DNA of 64,000 nt from Cyathus striatus (Eukaryota > Basidiomycota > Agaricomycetes > Agaricales > Nidulariaceae), in NCBI GenBank assembly GCA_025738555.1, contig JAOVFP010000004.1:4092001-4156000 (forward strand), read 5' to 3'. The translations under genes were made by a program, and so were the position numbers. A model generated the notes under the pieces. That model did no database searches. It had not been told where the DNA came from and saw only the letters and a program-made list of their open reading frames with translations. Positions 50,701-62,883 of the stretch are shown here, in pieces. Positions within the stretch are counted from its first letter, which is position 1. Every line of letters begins with the position of its first letter.

Positions 50701-53079
50701 TGCAGACGTTGAGCAGGGGCTCCAGGACACTTCCTTGCTAGTTTCTGGAGCCCAAAAGACGAATTACGCTGTGAATATCTTAACGAGCTACTTGTATATC
50801 AAATCAGCGTCGGCATTTCATCAGGATTTCATATATGATACCATTACTTGCAATTATTACTATACTACACTGATACTTCAGTACTTCAGTAGTACATAAG
50901 TAGGTACTATGCCTTTTCAAATCAGTATGTGGAATTACGTAACTACACACAAGCAATAGATAAAGGTCTAAAGCTAAGCGCTAAGCGCTAAAGGTTAAAC
51001 GGTACCAGGACTCAACCAGGAGGACACTCTAGTACTTACACTACGGATTTCCGTGGCGACCAACTCAAGATCAACTTACCAAGTGACGCTCATCATGAAG
51101 GTTGATTGCATGAAGCCCAACCATTGCTATTCGTTTTCCTTCTCAGAGTTGCGACCTCAGAGACTTGGCAGAGACTAAAGGAGCGGCGTTGGCAACAAGT
51201 TGGCAGTTTCAAGTTTTCAACGTTCAGAACTTCAAGTTCGTTCAACGCTACCCATGTCACGCGGCCGGTCGTCCACAAGGTCCTGGTTTACAAGATTTGG
51301 GTTGCCGGGCCGGGGCCCTGACAATGACATTTGTACTTAACATATGTAAGTAACTATAAATAAACCAAAATAAAGTTTGGTTGATTGGAAGTTTGGAACC
51401 CGAAGAAGCTCGGAGATCACCTACGTTGAATTCGTTCCTTATTGGTTCCTTGTTCACTCCCTTTAAGCTCCTCTAAGTAATTCCAATTCTCAAGTGCTTA
51501 TCGCTATGGCTAAGCTACAAAATACCATTATATATGACGGATCCTAAAGCTGGCAAAATCAGGGCAAAATCACCACCTTCAAGGGCCTGCGGGAGAGGTA
51601 AGTATATACATGTCCAGACTTCTCTCAAGACGTTATTCAGTGTTCACAGTGGCTCTAACTAGCGCTGCGTCTTCGCAGTCCCACTTGCGCTCTTTAGTAT
51701 CCGGATTAAAACCTGTTTCCTAGCAGCTTAGCACCTCTCGCCCAATGAAATCTGTCATGCTTCACCTTGGTGTTGTTTGAGAATGTAACATAGTACAGTA
51801 TGCACTCGATCTACGTGCTATACTTACCGCCGGAGTGGGCGATTAGTTCCTCTTTCTCGCAAGTCTGTCGACGTCAAAGTCCATTCATTTTCATTGCTGC
51901 TATGCTCGTCTTTGAACCCCCGGGCTTAGAGACACCATTCAAAAACCGAACCACCGAACCATCCTCTGGGTTAAGTAAAGTTTGTATTTACCTTTTGAAA
52001 CCCATATGATGCTCACCACTTACACAAAACTTAGAGTCAGAAGTATTACGCCGAGAGCGAGAAGGGTTTAATCAACCCAGCGGACAATCGCGTCCATATC
52101 GTCTCTACCTCTTTACGACCGATATAAATTCGAGTAGATCGAGGGCATCGACATTTAGCTCTTAAAAACCCCATAGCATGATGCGGATGGAGAAACATTT
52201 TGACTATCGTTGTTGTATTAGTTTGCGATCCGATTTTCTTAACTTACATGATTCAGGCAGATCTGCAATTTATCCACAATACCAGCTGATATGTTACACT
52301 TGGTGAAACGGCTTGTTTTTAATGATAGGTGGCCCTGTAGACGCACGAAATCGACCGAGATTGTTGTTCGTTGTCAAGAGTGTAGCAATGCTTCATTCTT
52401 CAAACAAATCAACGTATTTCCGCGGAGCCTTAACCTTTACCAACCACTTTTACGCTGTGAAGCTTGAAGATCGTAGAGGTATAGTCTTGGAATCTGGTGT
52501 CGATTTATATCTGGTGTTCGACTGATGTTCCACCAGCGCTTTTCGCGCTTTGTGTTAACGAGGACTACCTACTGGCATCGTGGGTCGTGGCACGTACGTG
52601 AAACCGAGCAAGACGGGATATCTTTTCCATGTGTATCAAACTCCAGATAACATCACTCTACTTCAAGCTTTCCATCGTCCGAAGGCTTCCTGTTATAAAG
52701 TTAACTATCTTACACTGGCGCATGCACCATTTTATCTTGTCCGGTGTTGTAATGAATGCCATATGCGGGAGCTCGGAGGATCTTATGAACAACGTGGCTT
52801 CTAGGGGTTTGGTTCTCGCAAATATATCGAATGTGTTCAAGAAATCTACATGGACAAAGCATGTACTGTATTTTCTGAATATGTGAGGGGAAATGTCAGT
52901 CATCTAAAGTTCCGGATCTTCAAACCGCCACTGCGGCGAGATCTTGTAACGCGCTAAATGGAGCCCGCCTTTCAATGTCCCATTTATTGTGAACAACGAT
53001 GTGATAAGGTTATTGTATGTAACCTTCGTATCACTCACTCCTTCTCACTTGTTTTAAGAATATACTTATGCCACTGAAA
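50701..53079. other. Gene-poor region
   Basis: No supported genes. CTAAGCG repeats three times near 50972-50990. Open frames at 52313-52525 and 52580-52804 have ordinary amino-acid composition but no family match or linked exons. Confidence 0.4.
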
Positions 53080-53620
53080 TAGCCAAGAAAGCGATATCTG
53101 GGAAGCCCGCATTCCTCCGGATCATACTGGTGTCAAGGTTCCTCGTTTAAGTTTCAGCAATCTTTGCCGTGCCAATCTAGTTCTGGAAGTGGAAATGACA
53201 TCTTTCGGGAAGTTCCTTGCTTTGGTTATGGCAAGTACAGAGCTTATTTGAAAGCTCCAATCTCAACTTGCGTCATTCTTTGAAGAATAATATTTTGCTT
53301 GCCGGTACATGTTCAGGTAACAGAGGATGACGTACCCCACACGCTAAGCACAGGTAAGCACAATGCTCGCTGCAATGTACCTATTATTCAACGTCAATCC
53401 TATCCTGCCTAGTAAGTACTCGAACGACGAAGACTCTTGGTAGTAATAACAAGGACAAACATTTTGAAACAGATGTCCGAGTACAGAGTACTTCGCTAGA
53501 AGATTTCGAATTAGGAACTGTGAAGGTCTACTCATTCGACCGTTACCTTTCAGCTGGTGACCTGAAGAATGAACTCACCATTCGCAACTTTGTAATTCTC
53601 CTCCCACTTTATCAATGATC
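53080..53620 (+). pseudogene. Possible coding relic, unknown
   Basis: Two protein-like stretches in + orientation: DIWEARIPPDHTGVKVPRLS and FSNLCRANLVLEVEMTSFGK (about 53095-53230), then VRVQSTSLEDFELGTVKVYS and FDRYLSAGDLKNELTIRNFV (about 53474-53610), ending in a TGA. They could be exons of a small gene or remains of a larger one. No start region or family motif is recognised. Confidence 0.28.
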
Positions 53621-55004
53621 ATGTACGACTTGCAAGACTTGAATCCGTGGCACACCGGCACCGTATTCAGTTCTTCGCTACTATCGCTAGGCTCTATTGG
53701 CTCGCGGGGCGGGTGACTCTGCCATTACAGCAACATTACAGGTTGGTAACAGGCATTTGCAAACCGAAGTCGCATGACAAAACACAAGGTACTTATGCTG
53801 GATCGTGAAGTATGCTGAGTAGTACGTTATACTGTATCGTGCCAAGTACGCCGGAAGGCGATGTTTAAATACGAAAGTGTACTGCATAATTGGCATCCAC
53901 CCTCCGGAGTTACGGATGACGGCGCGCTCAATTTTACTTCTCGTTTAGCTCACCCACTGATAGATCATTATTGAATGACTCTGAGCCTGTGCCCGGAGTT
54001 TTCCGATCGCAGCTTACTGCCAATACACTCTGAGCAACACTCAAGCAGCACTACAGCCTCTTCATAAACATGCGCATCATTAGCTTTCATTTTGCAGATT
54101 CAGATGATAGTTAGTTATTGAGTTCTTAGTACTTACCAGCGTGGCGACTGCCGAATCGGGTCTTCATCGTAATTGTCTTCGAAGTTCGGAATATGAATTT
54201 GCGTGGAAGAGCACTTCGAGTTGATTTCGAGTTCTCTAAACGCTCGAGTCTTCGACAACGCGCTAATAAATAGTAATAATAATAGCTAAAGCGCATCTCG
54301 CATTACCTGTTTTAAAGTTCATAATCTTTTGTTTCAAGCTTCTCTAACAATTACAAGCAACAAACAAGTAATTTACTTACAAGGTACTAGTAGTATTAGT
54401 ATTAAGACGCTTTAATACGAGCAATTTTCATTTAGAACGATATCAAGCTAGAACCGCTATAAAAAGGTTCCTAGAATGCATCTTTGTGCCTCGGAGGGTA
54501 AGGTAAACTTACAAAATTGTATTGAAATGTAGTAAAGAAATGAAAAGGAGCACTTCAAAATTTAAAGCTTGAGCTGAGTGCGTACACACGTGATAGCAAG
54601 AACACACGGATTCCGTGTGTCCATTTCAAGTCCTTTTCCCACCTTACTTTTTCAAAATTCACGGACTGCGATCTTTGCCAATCTTGACATCTTCCAGGTT
54701 ACTTGTCAAGCGTTCTAAATATCGACACTCCATGATGTGGGCGGAGAAGACCTAATCAGCATGGTATCCAAATGGTACCTGCGAATGATCCATGCAAGCA
54801 GCTCGGTTCAGCTGTCGCTGATTACCATGTTTGTCGTTTACGCGTACAGAGTGTCTGTATATACACCTGGCGAAGGCATGGTTCACTGAAAAGAAGTTTC
54901 GTGATCTCCCCGTTGCCATTACATTTCTCTAAGCCCCGTAGTCATCATGGATCCCTCCCGCGAACATCAGCAGACGGCATCCAATCTCTCCGTGAGTCTT
55001 GGAA
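53621..55004. other. Intergenic, promoter of SLATT gene
   Basis: No supported gene. An ATG at 54947 opens a short frame (MDPSREHQQTASNLS) that could be the true N-terminus of the following gene if a very short intron (34 bp) is accepted. Confidence 0.4.
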
Positions 55005-56285
55005 ATGATAGTGTCGCAACTGGAGGCCATCCTCGACTCCGACACTCAAAACGTTCCACCTGGTCAAATTGTACCCGCAGAAGGTCATGTCAACCCGCAA
55101 CCGAGTTTGTCAGTGCCAGTAGGTGATCAGCAGCTACAAGCAAGTGGTTCTAGACCTCGACAATCGGAATTGCGTGCTGACCATCAGCAAGAATCTACGA
55201 ATAGACCTGTTCAAAGTCCTGAAACTATCGCAATTCGACAGCCCGAGATTACCACTGTCCAGCCTGGTGACTTATCTGTACATTCACGACGAATACGATC
55301 TGCTACTGTTATTTCTCGACATGGGAATGGCTCCAATGGTCAGGAGATTCGTTCTCCCGCTCCCATCTTAACAAATCCCCTTCGAGGATCGACTGGATCC
55401 CCTGAAAGGATTTACACGTCGGATGCAGAGATACATTCTGATGGTAGTCATCCTTTGCCTCCTCTGCCTACACTCCCCGAAATAAGGTCTACGCGACTAG
55501 AGAATGGTGATCGGCTTCCGTCTATAAGAGGTCAACCTACTCGACGAGGTTCTGGTTTGGACTACATTGTCCCCGCTGAGAAAGTAATACATTGTTTAGT
55601 AATGTTTCACAAATCTTTTCTGATAGCTATTCATTTCACAGGTTGCGGAAAGAACAGTCGGCGAGAGGCTTCAACCCACGCTCGAAGTTGCCCGCGTCGA
55701 GCGCGACAAGTACGCGCTCAAGGCCAAGATGACTGGATATGCTCTCAACATTGCTATTGGACTGCAGGTCCTTCTAGGTGCACTCACAACGGGCTTATCC
55801 GCAGCAACTTCAGGACGTAACGTGCGTCTGCTCATTCATCATCCTTATTTCCAATCATTTAATCCTTTCGTGGATATGATTACTAGACCTCAATAAGTAC
55901 TGCTATCCTTGGTATACTTGGACTCCTAACCAACTGAAACAATCTAAATCTGACACTGTCGGTCTCTACAGGTGGAATTGCCACGCTGGTGGCCTCTTAT
56001 CTTGCCCGTGCTCGTGGTTCGAATGAGCCTGAGCTGTCAATTACGCGAGTGAAGGATCTGGAGCAGTTTATCCGTGGATGCGAAGCATTCATTATGGATC
56101 ATGGACACAATGTCGGTGTTCAATTTGACGATCGGCTACATAATCTGAGGCGCCAGTTCGAAGAGCTACTGGGAAACGCGGATGGGTTCGTGTTCATTTA
56201 TTGTTTCAGTGGCTTCTTTTCATATTTGGTTCTGACTTCTGCCTTTTATTTCCTCAGACAGCGACGATTAGCGCCTCCGGTGTAA
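55005..56285 (+). CDS. Fungal SLATT-domain (SMODS/SLOG-associating 2TM) protein
   Basis: The C-terminal half matches the fungal SLATT domain: VAERTVGERLQPTLEVARVE, KYALKAKMTGYALNIAIGLQ (helix 1, continuing VLLGALTTGLSAATSGR), then TAILGGIATLVASYLARARG (helix 2), and SNEPELSITRVKDLEQFIRG with CEAFIMDHG. In bacteria SLATT proteins are thought to be pore-forming effectors of nucleotide-second-messenger conflict systems; fungal copies are widespread but uncharacterised. The first 190 residues are a disordered Ser/Pro/Gln/Arg-rich region (QPSLSVPVGDQQLQ, PLPPLPTLPE). Introns at about 55583-55641, 55821-55888 and 55916-55970 and one before QRRLAPPV keep frame. I use ATG 55005; an upstream start at 54947 would need a 34-bp intron. 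No nucleotidyltransferase or SLOG partner gene is visible nearby. Confidence 0.82.
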
Positions 56286-57864
56286 TGCCAGCACTGTATT
56301 TATTATTAGGACCAACGATCACTTTTCTTATACCCTTTGGAACATACGGACCATATTTTATATTGTTCATGGTGCATACTCGGTTTTAGGGGCTCTTACT
56401 ATCTCTGTCGGGACCGTCTTCCACCTATCTACATACTCGGTTTATAGCAAGACATGCCCGTATCAGGGGATTCATAATCAATCAATAACCAGTAAATGAA
56501 ACATTGACGCTCTTCCCTGTCATTGGTTTCCATTTATACCCAAACACCACTCCATGTGGAGTAGGGGAAGGAGGCTGCTGTCCAATGGGAATAGTTTCAC
56601 ATGCAGCTCATCCTATCACACTCTGAATCCGTCAGTTTCGTGGCTTCAGTTTCTTGGAATATCACAACCTTTTCTTCAGGTGACATACCGATCTCGATGA
56701 GGGTATTGACCACCCGCCAGTTTCGTGGGTTCAAAGGCGTTGTATGGCTATGACTTTCTGTGGTGGTTTCACTACTGATACTGTATCGTTCCATGACTTG
56801 ACGGCCAAAAGTTCCCGATCTCGAATGATGGACCAAGTAGTATGGCTCAGCGCTATCGCTATTCGCTAAATTTGATGTTGCTGGCGAGACCTTGATGATA
56901 TATTTAGTAGCTGCCAGAAGATGCTAGATAGATGCTTTAGGGCTATTATCGCTCCCCCCTATAATTGCCATCATTGGAAGATGACTATGACTCACTTTGA
57001 CCTTCAAGTAGTTCCGGAGTACATTTGAACAGATTTGAACGTACTAATTACAGACGGAGGCATGAGCAAGGCATGAGTTTAACGGATGCTTAGAGGCTGC
57101 TGGCTGTGCCTAACTGCGAAGTACACTGTATTTGCTGCGTGTACTTATTACCGTCAGAACTGCTATTTCACTAGCGAAGCTTAACATGCAACATACGTCG
57201 CTTCGCGACGCACGTTAAAGGGCAAGCTTGACGAATCCTAGTTTTTAGTTATATTCCTTTTATACATACTAAGTTAACTTGTTGTACAATATTTTAACTA
57301 CTACTATTTCTGCTTGAGTTTTGTTTAAACAGAATTTAACCAGTATACTTATTATATACTTTGTATTAGTGGTTTTGTCTTCAATGTTCTTCCTATATTA
57401 GTTTTTACTTTATTTTTATACTAAATAGTATTTCTACTTTTGTCCTAATGTCCTAACTTTATTTTAATGGCCTGTGCATTATTTTATTTATTATCTTTTT
57501 GCTCTAAAGCCCTTGATTTGTTCTAATAGTCCTTGTCTCAAATTAATTATTCTACATGCATGGGTGCACTGGTTGCCTAGTACTAAGTATCTAATAGTAT
57601 TTGAAGTGGTGGTGGGAAAAGTACTTAGTAAGTTGGTACAAAGTGCTCATTGTGGAATTTAAATTTATTACAAGTGAGGGAAATAATCATACTATTGACA
57701 ATGAGCAGAGATGTATTTATGTTGGAAATGAGTGTACTTAATCTGTAAGATTTGACAATGTTTTGCACTCGGTGCACCATTGTAGTGCTGACTAACACAC
57801 TGTAAGTATTGCCCAAGTCAAGCCCAAGTGCCCACCAATGCAAAACAGACAAACCCAAATATTT
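56286..57864. other. Intergenic, increasingly AT-rich
   Basis: No supported gene. From about 57240 the sequence is AT-rich and looks like repeat-associated DNA leading into the transposon nest. Confidence 0.45.
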
Positions 57865-57960
57865 ATGGATAAATCCAAGCATGGCTGGCAAATCTGACAA
57901 GCATTTTGGACAAATCCAAGAATGGTGGAGAAATCTGAGTGTGGTGGCAAAATCTGTATG
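57865..57960 (+). repeat. Degenerate tandem repeat, unit about 20 bp
   Basis: Five imperfect units built on TGGxxAAATCyxAGxATGG: TGGATAAATCCAAGCATGGC, TGGCAAATCTGACAAGCATT, GGACAAATCCAAGAATGG, TGGAGAAATCTGAGTGTGG and TGGCAAAATCTG. It lies just outside the inverted-repeat arm that holds the retrotransposon. Confidence 0.5.
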
Positions 57961-58091
57961 TACATGCACAGCCACTACACATTTTCACTTGCCAATGCAG
58001 ACAAATAGGGGGAGCAAGCAGTCTCCTTCCCAGACCTTATGGGAGGTCTCTCTACTAGAGTGGTACACAGTGCTTATTCCGAGTTAAAGGG

Positions 58092-58096
58092 GAATA
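58092..58096. repeat. Target-site duplication GAATA (left)
   Basis: GAATA directly precedes the 5' LTR and recurs directly after the 3' LTR (62761-62765), the 5-bp duplication expected from copia integrase. Confidence 0.8.
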
Positions 58097-58294
58097 TGTT
58101 GGAGTTAATACTTGAACATTACAGATGATACACGAAGTCTGAAGAAAGTATTAGAACATTGTGGACGTATGTAGAATAAGATATCATGAATATTATAGAT
58201 GGTTCTAGTTACAAAATACATGTGCATAAAAGCTGTAACAAATTACCTAGAATATCATCAGTTTATCCCCTCTTTTATTGCGCTACCTGCTATA
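58097..58294 (+). repeat. 5' LTR of copia element
   Basis: 198 bp, TGTTGGAG...GCTATA. It differs from the 3' LTR (62563-62760) at three positions: C/T at about 58117, C/A at about 58166 and C/T in TTG(C/T)GCT near 58281. The short length is usual for fungal copia elements. Confidence 0.93.
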
Positions 58295-58310
58295 GGTTAT
58301 GGGCCCCAGC
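58295..58310 (+). promoter_or_regulatory. Primer-binding site, internal initiator-tRNA type
   Basis: GGTTATGGGCCCCAGC starts at the LTR edge. Its complement contains CCCATAACC, the anticodon-loop region of initiator tRNA-Met, as in Drosophila copia, which is primed by a half-tRNA rather than the tRNA 3' end. Confidence 0.7.
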
Positions 58311-58421
58311 CTACGAACGTAATTAAGAAAGAAGAACTCACCTGCACACCCGTATTTCACCTCACTTATCGTGCAATCGTTATTTCACATGTCGGAACAA
58401 AGCAATTCAGGGACTTACCGA

Positions 58422-61400
58422 ATGGAGATGCTGAATAACAACAACTGGATGCCCTGGAAGTGACAGATGCTTGCCATGCTTAGGGATCAAGACCTTGAGG
58501 ATTTTATTGGTGAGAAAGCAGTTCCACCAAAACCTAAGGAAGACAGCAAACCTACCGATGAAGAAAGTAAAGTGATAACAGAATAGAAGAAGAAGGACTC
58601 CAAAGCAAGAACTTGCATTGAGTTAGCTATTGGAGATACGGAAATGATCCATATTAGCGGAGCTGAGACTGCTAGCCAAATGTGGAAACAGCTAACACAG
58701 GTTAAGGAGTCAAAGGGATCACTTGGCATATTGGCAACACGGCATGCTATGTATCGCACACAGGCAGAAGAAGGCTTTGACATGGTAGAACATATTTCTA
58801 TGCTAAGAAAATTACAGGAACAATTAGCTCTTATGGGACATAAGGTTGCAGATGATGATTTTCTTATGATACTTATCACATCACTTCCTGAGAGTTGGGA
58901 CAATTATACTTCGTCTTATCTTGGTTCTAGCAGCAATAAACCAACCATAAGTTCTCATGAATTTGTTGCAATTGTACTGGATGAATTCAGACATCAAAAT
59001 GATAGAAATGGAGACTCTTCTACATCTACAGGTGTTACATTACAGGCCAGGGGAAATACAGGTAACAAAAATAACAAGTCAGACAAAGACAAGGAATGTT
59101 ACAATTGTCACAAGAAAGGACACCTCTCCAAGGACTGCTGGGCCAAGGGTGGCGGCAAGGAAGGACAAGGGCCACGAAGGCGAGGACATCAAAATCGGAC
59201 TAACCAGATTCAGGATTCAGTAAACACGGGACTACAGGACACAGCTTACCATGTTACAGAAGGACAGGACTTCTTGCAATATGACTGGCTTCTAGATTCA
59301 GCAACTACTTCCCACATTTGCAATATGCGTGAGGCCTTCATTGATTACCGCTCTATTAAATCAACTGTTGAGGGAATTAGTAAAGCACCAGCAACTGTCA
59401 GTGGAATTGGAACGGTCATTGTGAATTTTACAGTGGAAGGGAAAGTACTGAAGCACACCTTATGAGATGTATTACATGTTCCTGAAGCATCAAATTGCTT
59501 GTTATCTCAATCACGTTTTGATGATGCTGGTGGCAAGATCTATTCTGGAGAAGGGATTTGTCAATTAAAGAATAAGAGTGATCAGCTTGTTGGGACAGGA
59601 AGAAAAGTGAACAGACTATACTTACTTGAGGCACGAGCTGAACTACCAGGAGAGAACCGCACATATTTGACAACCAGTAAGAAGTTGTCATGGGATGAAT
59701 GGCATAAGTACTTTGGACATCTGTCAATTACATCACTTGAGAACCTGAAGAAGCGAGGAATGGTGAAGGGTCTTACCATAGATGAAACCACGTTCCCATC
59801 ACGAAGCTGTGAAGCATGCATACAGGCAAAGCAGGCCCACAGAGCCTTTCCAAAGGAAGCCAAAAATAGATCAGACATGCCAGGCGAGCACATTATGAGT
59901 GATGTATGGGGTCCTGCAAGAGTTGAAAGTATTGAGAAATGGAAATATTACATTTCCTTTACAGATGACTGCACTAGACTCACCTCAGTACTATTTTTGA
60001 AGTCAAAGGACCAAGCATTTGAATGCATTAAGGAATATTGCGCTGTCATTAAAAGAAAATTTGGAAAATATCCTAAGTGGCTTCAATTTGACAATGGAAA
60101 GGAGTTAGTCAACAATAAATTGAAGAAATGGACAGCTGAACAGGGTATTACCATTGAAACAACTGCGCCATACTCACCTTCGCAAAATGGTGTTGCAGAA
60201 CGATTTAATCGAACCCTATTAGAGTTAGCACGAGCAATGTTGATACAGAAGAACTTACCTACATTCCTCTGGGACCAGACTGTGCTACATGCAGTATATC
60301 TTTGAAATTGAGCCCCCACACGTGCATTAGATGGGAAGACACCACTTGAGGCTTGGGGAGGAAAGAAACCAGATGTTTCTCACTTCCGAGAGTTCAGTTG
60401 CAATGTTTGGGTGCTAGACGAGATGAAAAACCATTCAAAATTGAAGCCTAAATCGAAACGAATGGTCTTTGTTGGATTTGATGATGGTGCAAAGGCTGTG
60501 AGATATTACAATGCTGAAACTCGAAAAATTAAAGTCTCACGCAATGTCACATTCAATGGAATGGACGAACCTAAAGAACTTGAAATTATAACTGTTCTAT
60601 CGAGTTTGCCAGCTGAGGGGGAGCCAGGAACTGTTACCAGCTCGCAAATCGAAGAAATTCTGTCAGAAGAAGAATCTGAGGCAGAAAATGTCGAAGACAT
60701 ACCAGAACCATCACCCCAAGAGCCCCAACGACGAAGTCAATGACCAAGAAAAGATATAGACTATAAGAAGCTCGATAATCCAAATGCACAAAGGCCAGCT
60801 CGAAGATTTATGTCAAATAATGAACCTACAGAAGATAATAGTCCTACAACGTTGTCAGCATCGAAACCAACACAGAAACATCATACTAACCTTGCAGTTG
60901 ATGCCTTACATGAATCCTTTGAATGCATAATGCAAGGAATTCAAACTGGAACACTTGATGAAATTCTGGATGATGAAAATCCGAAATCTGTGGAAGAAGC
61001 AATGAATAGTCCTGAAAAATACGAATGGAAAGAGGCTATGGATGCAGAATTGAGTCAATTAAACAAAATGGGAACCTGGGAACTAGTAGACTTACCTACA
61101 GGATGAGAGGCCATAGGAAACTGCTGGGTATTTGCAAAGAAAGATGATGATCCAAATATACCTGTGAAATATAAAGCCAGGGTAGTTGCAAAAGGATTTA
61201 CACAGAAACCTGGCACAGATTTCAATGAAACTGGAACATTTGCACCAGTAATGCGATTTGAGTCACTGTGAGCCCTATTAGCAATGTCAGCTATCAATGA
61301 TTGGGAAATGTCGCAGATGGATGTTAAGTCTGCTTACCTTAACAGTCATATTACTGAAGAACTTTACATGAAGCAACCAAGTGGATTTGACGATGGAACC

Positions 61401-62555
61401 AGTCGTGTTTGCAAGCTAAAGAAGGCCCTATATGGATTAAAACAAGCTGGGAATGTGTGGAATAAGGAGTTGAGCAAAGCAATGGAGGACTTGGGATATG
61501 AGAAGCTAAAGACAGATTATTGCTGTTTCAAGCGACACGTTGGTGATAAGTTCACATATATCCTTGTTTGGGTTGATGACCTAATTGCTTTTTGCTCCGA
61601 TATCTCCAAGCGTGAGCGAATCGAAAACGAACTTAGTGCAAAATTCAAAATCAAGATTATTGGTGAACCCAATATGCTACTGGGCATGAAAATAGTCCGA
61701 GACCGTGCTAATAAATCTATTTCTATTTCCCAGACTCATTATATTGACACACTACTAAGGAAATATGGACTTACACAGGCAAATCCAGTTCACACCCCTC
61801 TGGATCCTAATGTGAACTTAGACACAGAAAACTCCGAAATTGAAGAACAGGGGGAGATACAGGAAGAACCTAGAATATCATATGGATATGCACAAATGAT
61901 AGGTTCACTCAATTATATTGCTATAGGGACAAGGCCAGATATTTCATATACAGTACACAAATTGGCCCAATACACTAAGAACCCACAAGCAAAACATTGG
62001 ACTGCTGTGAAGCGCATATTTCACTATCTAAAAGGCATGTGAGAACTTAAATTAACTTACGGCGGACCGGACTCAGATTGGAGCAATGAATTAACAATTT
62101 ACAGTGATGCTGATTGGGGTTCCAATTCCCACAGGAAATCAATTAGCGGGTATGTATTCTTATTAGGAGGAGGTGCCATTGCTTGGAGTGCAAAGAAACA
62201 GTCAACAACCGCATTATCAACAGCTGAGACAGAATATACTGCTGCTGTTCACACGTCAAAACAAGTGCTGTGGTATCGCTCACTATTTTCAGAACTTGAA
62301 GTCAAGCAACCAACACCATCTGTGATTTATTCTGACAACCAAGCTGCTATTGCGATTGCTCACAACCCTGAGTTTCATGCAAGAATGAAACATATCGACA
62401 TCTCGTTACATTTCTTACGCGATCATGTAGAAGCTGGAACAGTTACACTCAAGTTTGTACCATCACGAGAGAATTTAGCGGATCTATTTACTAAAGGTCT
62501 CTTGCGCCCGTTACACCAAGATCTTACTTATGGAATAGGTGTAATATCCAAGTAA
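58422..62555 (+). pseudogene. Copia gag-pol with nine in-frame stops
   Basis: One frame of 1,377 codons plus the terminal TAA, no frameshift. Order: gag with a UBN2-like region (residues about 75-190); zinc knuckle CYNCHKKGHLSKDC near 226; aspartic protease DSATTS near 292; HHCC pre-integrase region (HKYFGHLS...CEACIQAKQ); DD35E integrase with Asp about 494, Asp about 557 and Glu about 593; reverse transcriptase with the VDD box near 1052; then RNase H (YSDADWGS, STAETEY, SDNQAA). In-frame stops: TGA at 58461, 59463, 60303, 60309, 60741, 61104, 61269 and 62040 and TAG at 58584. At most TGA sites copia homologues carry Arg (for example NAVYL-R-N-R-AP and L-R-DVLHVPE contexts), consistent with CGA to TGA. 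Other CGA codons survive. As it stands no full polyprotein is made. Confidence 0.92.
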
Positions 62556-62562
62556 GGGGGAG
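62554..62562 (+). promoter_or_regulatory. Polypurine tract
   Basis: AAGGGGGAG directly before the 3' LTR, the plus-strand primer of reverse transcription. It overlaps the gag-pol terminal TAA. Confidence 0.75.
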
Positions 62563-62760
62563 TGTTGGAGTTAATACTTGAATATTACAGATGATACACG
62601 AAGTCTGAAGAAAGTATTAGAACATTGTGGAAGTATGTAGAATAAGATATCATGAATATTATAGATGGTTCTAGTTACAAAATACATGTGCATAAAAGCT
62701 GTAACAAATTACCTAGAATATCATCAGTTTATCCCCTCTTTTATTGTGCTACCTGCTATA
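62563..62760 (+). repeat. 3' LTR of copia element
   Basis: 198 bp, same ends as the 5' LTR (TGTTGG...CTATA), followed by the GAATA target duplication at 62761-62765. Confidence 0.93.
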
Positions 62761-62883
62761 GAATATATATTATGTCTCATGATATTTATCTCATGTTCTG
62801 CTTTAGGCTGTTTGAAATTTGAACTTTAATTCAGTGAGACCTCCCAGGAGTCCCATAAGGTCTGGCATAAAACATATACAAAT

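Larger units (their letters stand above)
58097..62760 (+). mobile_element. Complete Ty1/copia LTR retrotransposon
   Basis: 4664 bp with two 198-bp LTRs, a 5-bp target duplication, a primer-binding site just inside the 5' LTR, a single gag-pol frame in copia order (gag, protease, integrase, reverse transcriptase, RNase H) and a polypurine tract abutting the 3' LTR. LTR identity of about 98.5% implies a recent insertion. Nine in-frame stops make this copy unable to encode its own proteins. It is nested inside an older inverted repeat. Confidence 0.94.
58008..62883 (+). repeat. Inverted-repeat arm 1, interrupted by the copia element
   Basis: 58008-58096 plus 62766-62883 together form one arm (about 205 bp). 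Its reverse complement is found at about 63566-63770. The copia element has inserted inside this arm at GGGGAATA. Each arm itself contains the motif AGACCTTATGGGAGGTCT in both orientations (58030-58050 and 62836-62865 here), so the whole is a fold-back structure with a 682-bp spacer (62884-63565). Confidence 0.75.

Noticed and set aside
51480..51560. MAKLQNTIIYDG-like start that resembles the beginning of a copia gag
   Set aside because: A stop follows after one more residue and no LTR pair, zinc knuckle or other domain is present; too little to call a retrotransposon relic.
58422..62555. Idea that TGA is read as an amino acid in this genome
   Set aside because: The intact transporter copy ends in TGA, the TGA positions in the element correspond to Arg/CGA rather than one consistent recoded residue such as Trp or Sec, and CGA is still used at other sites.
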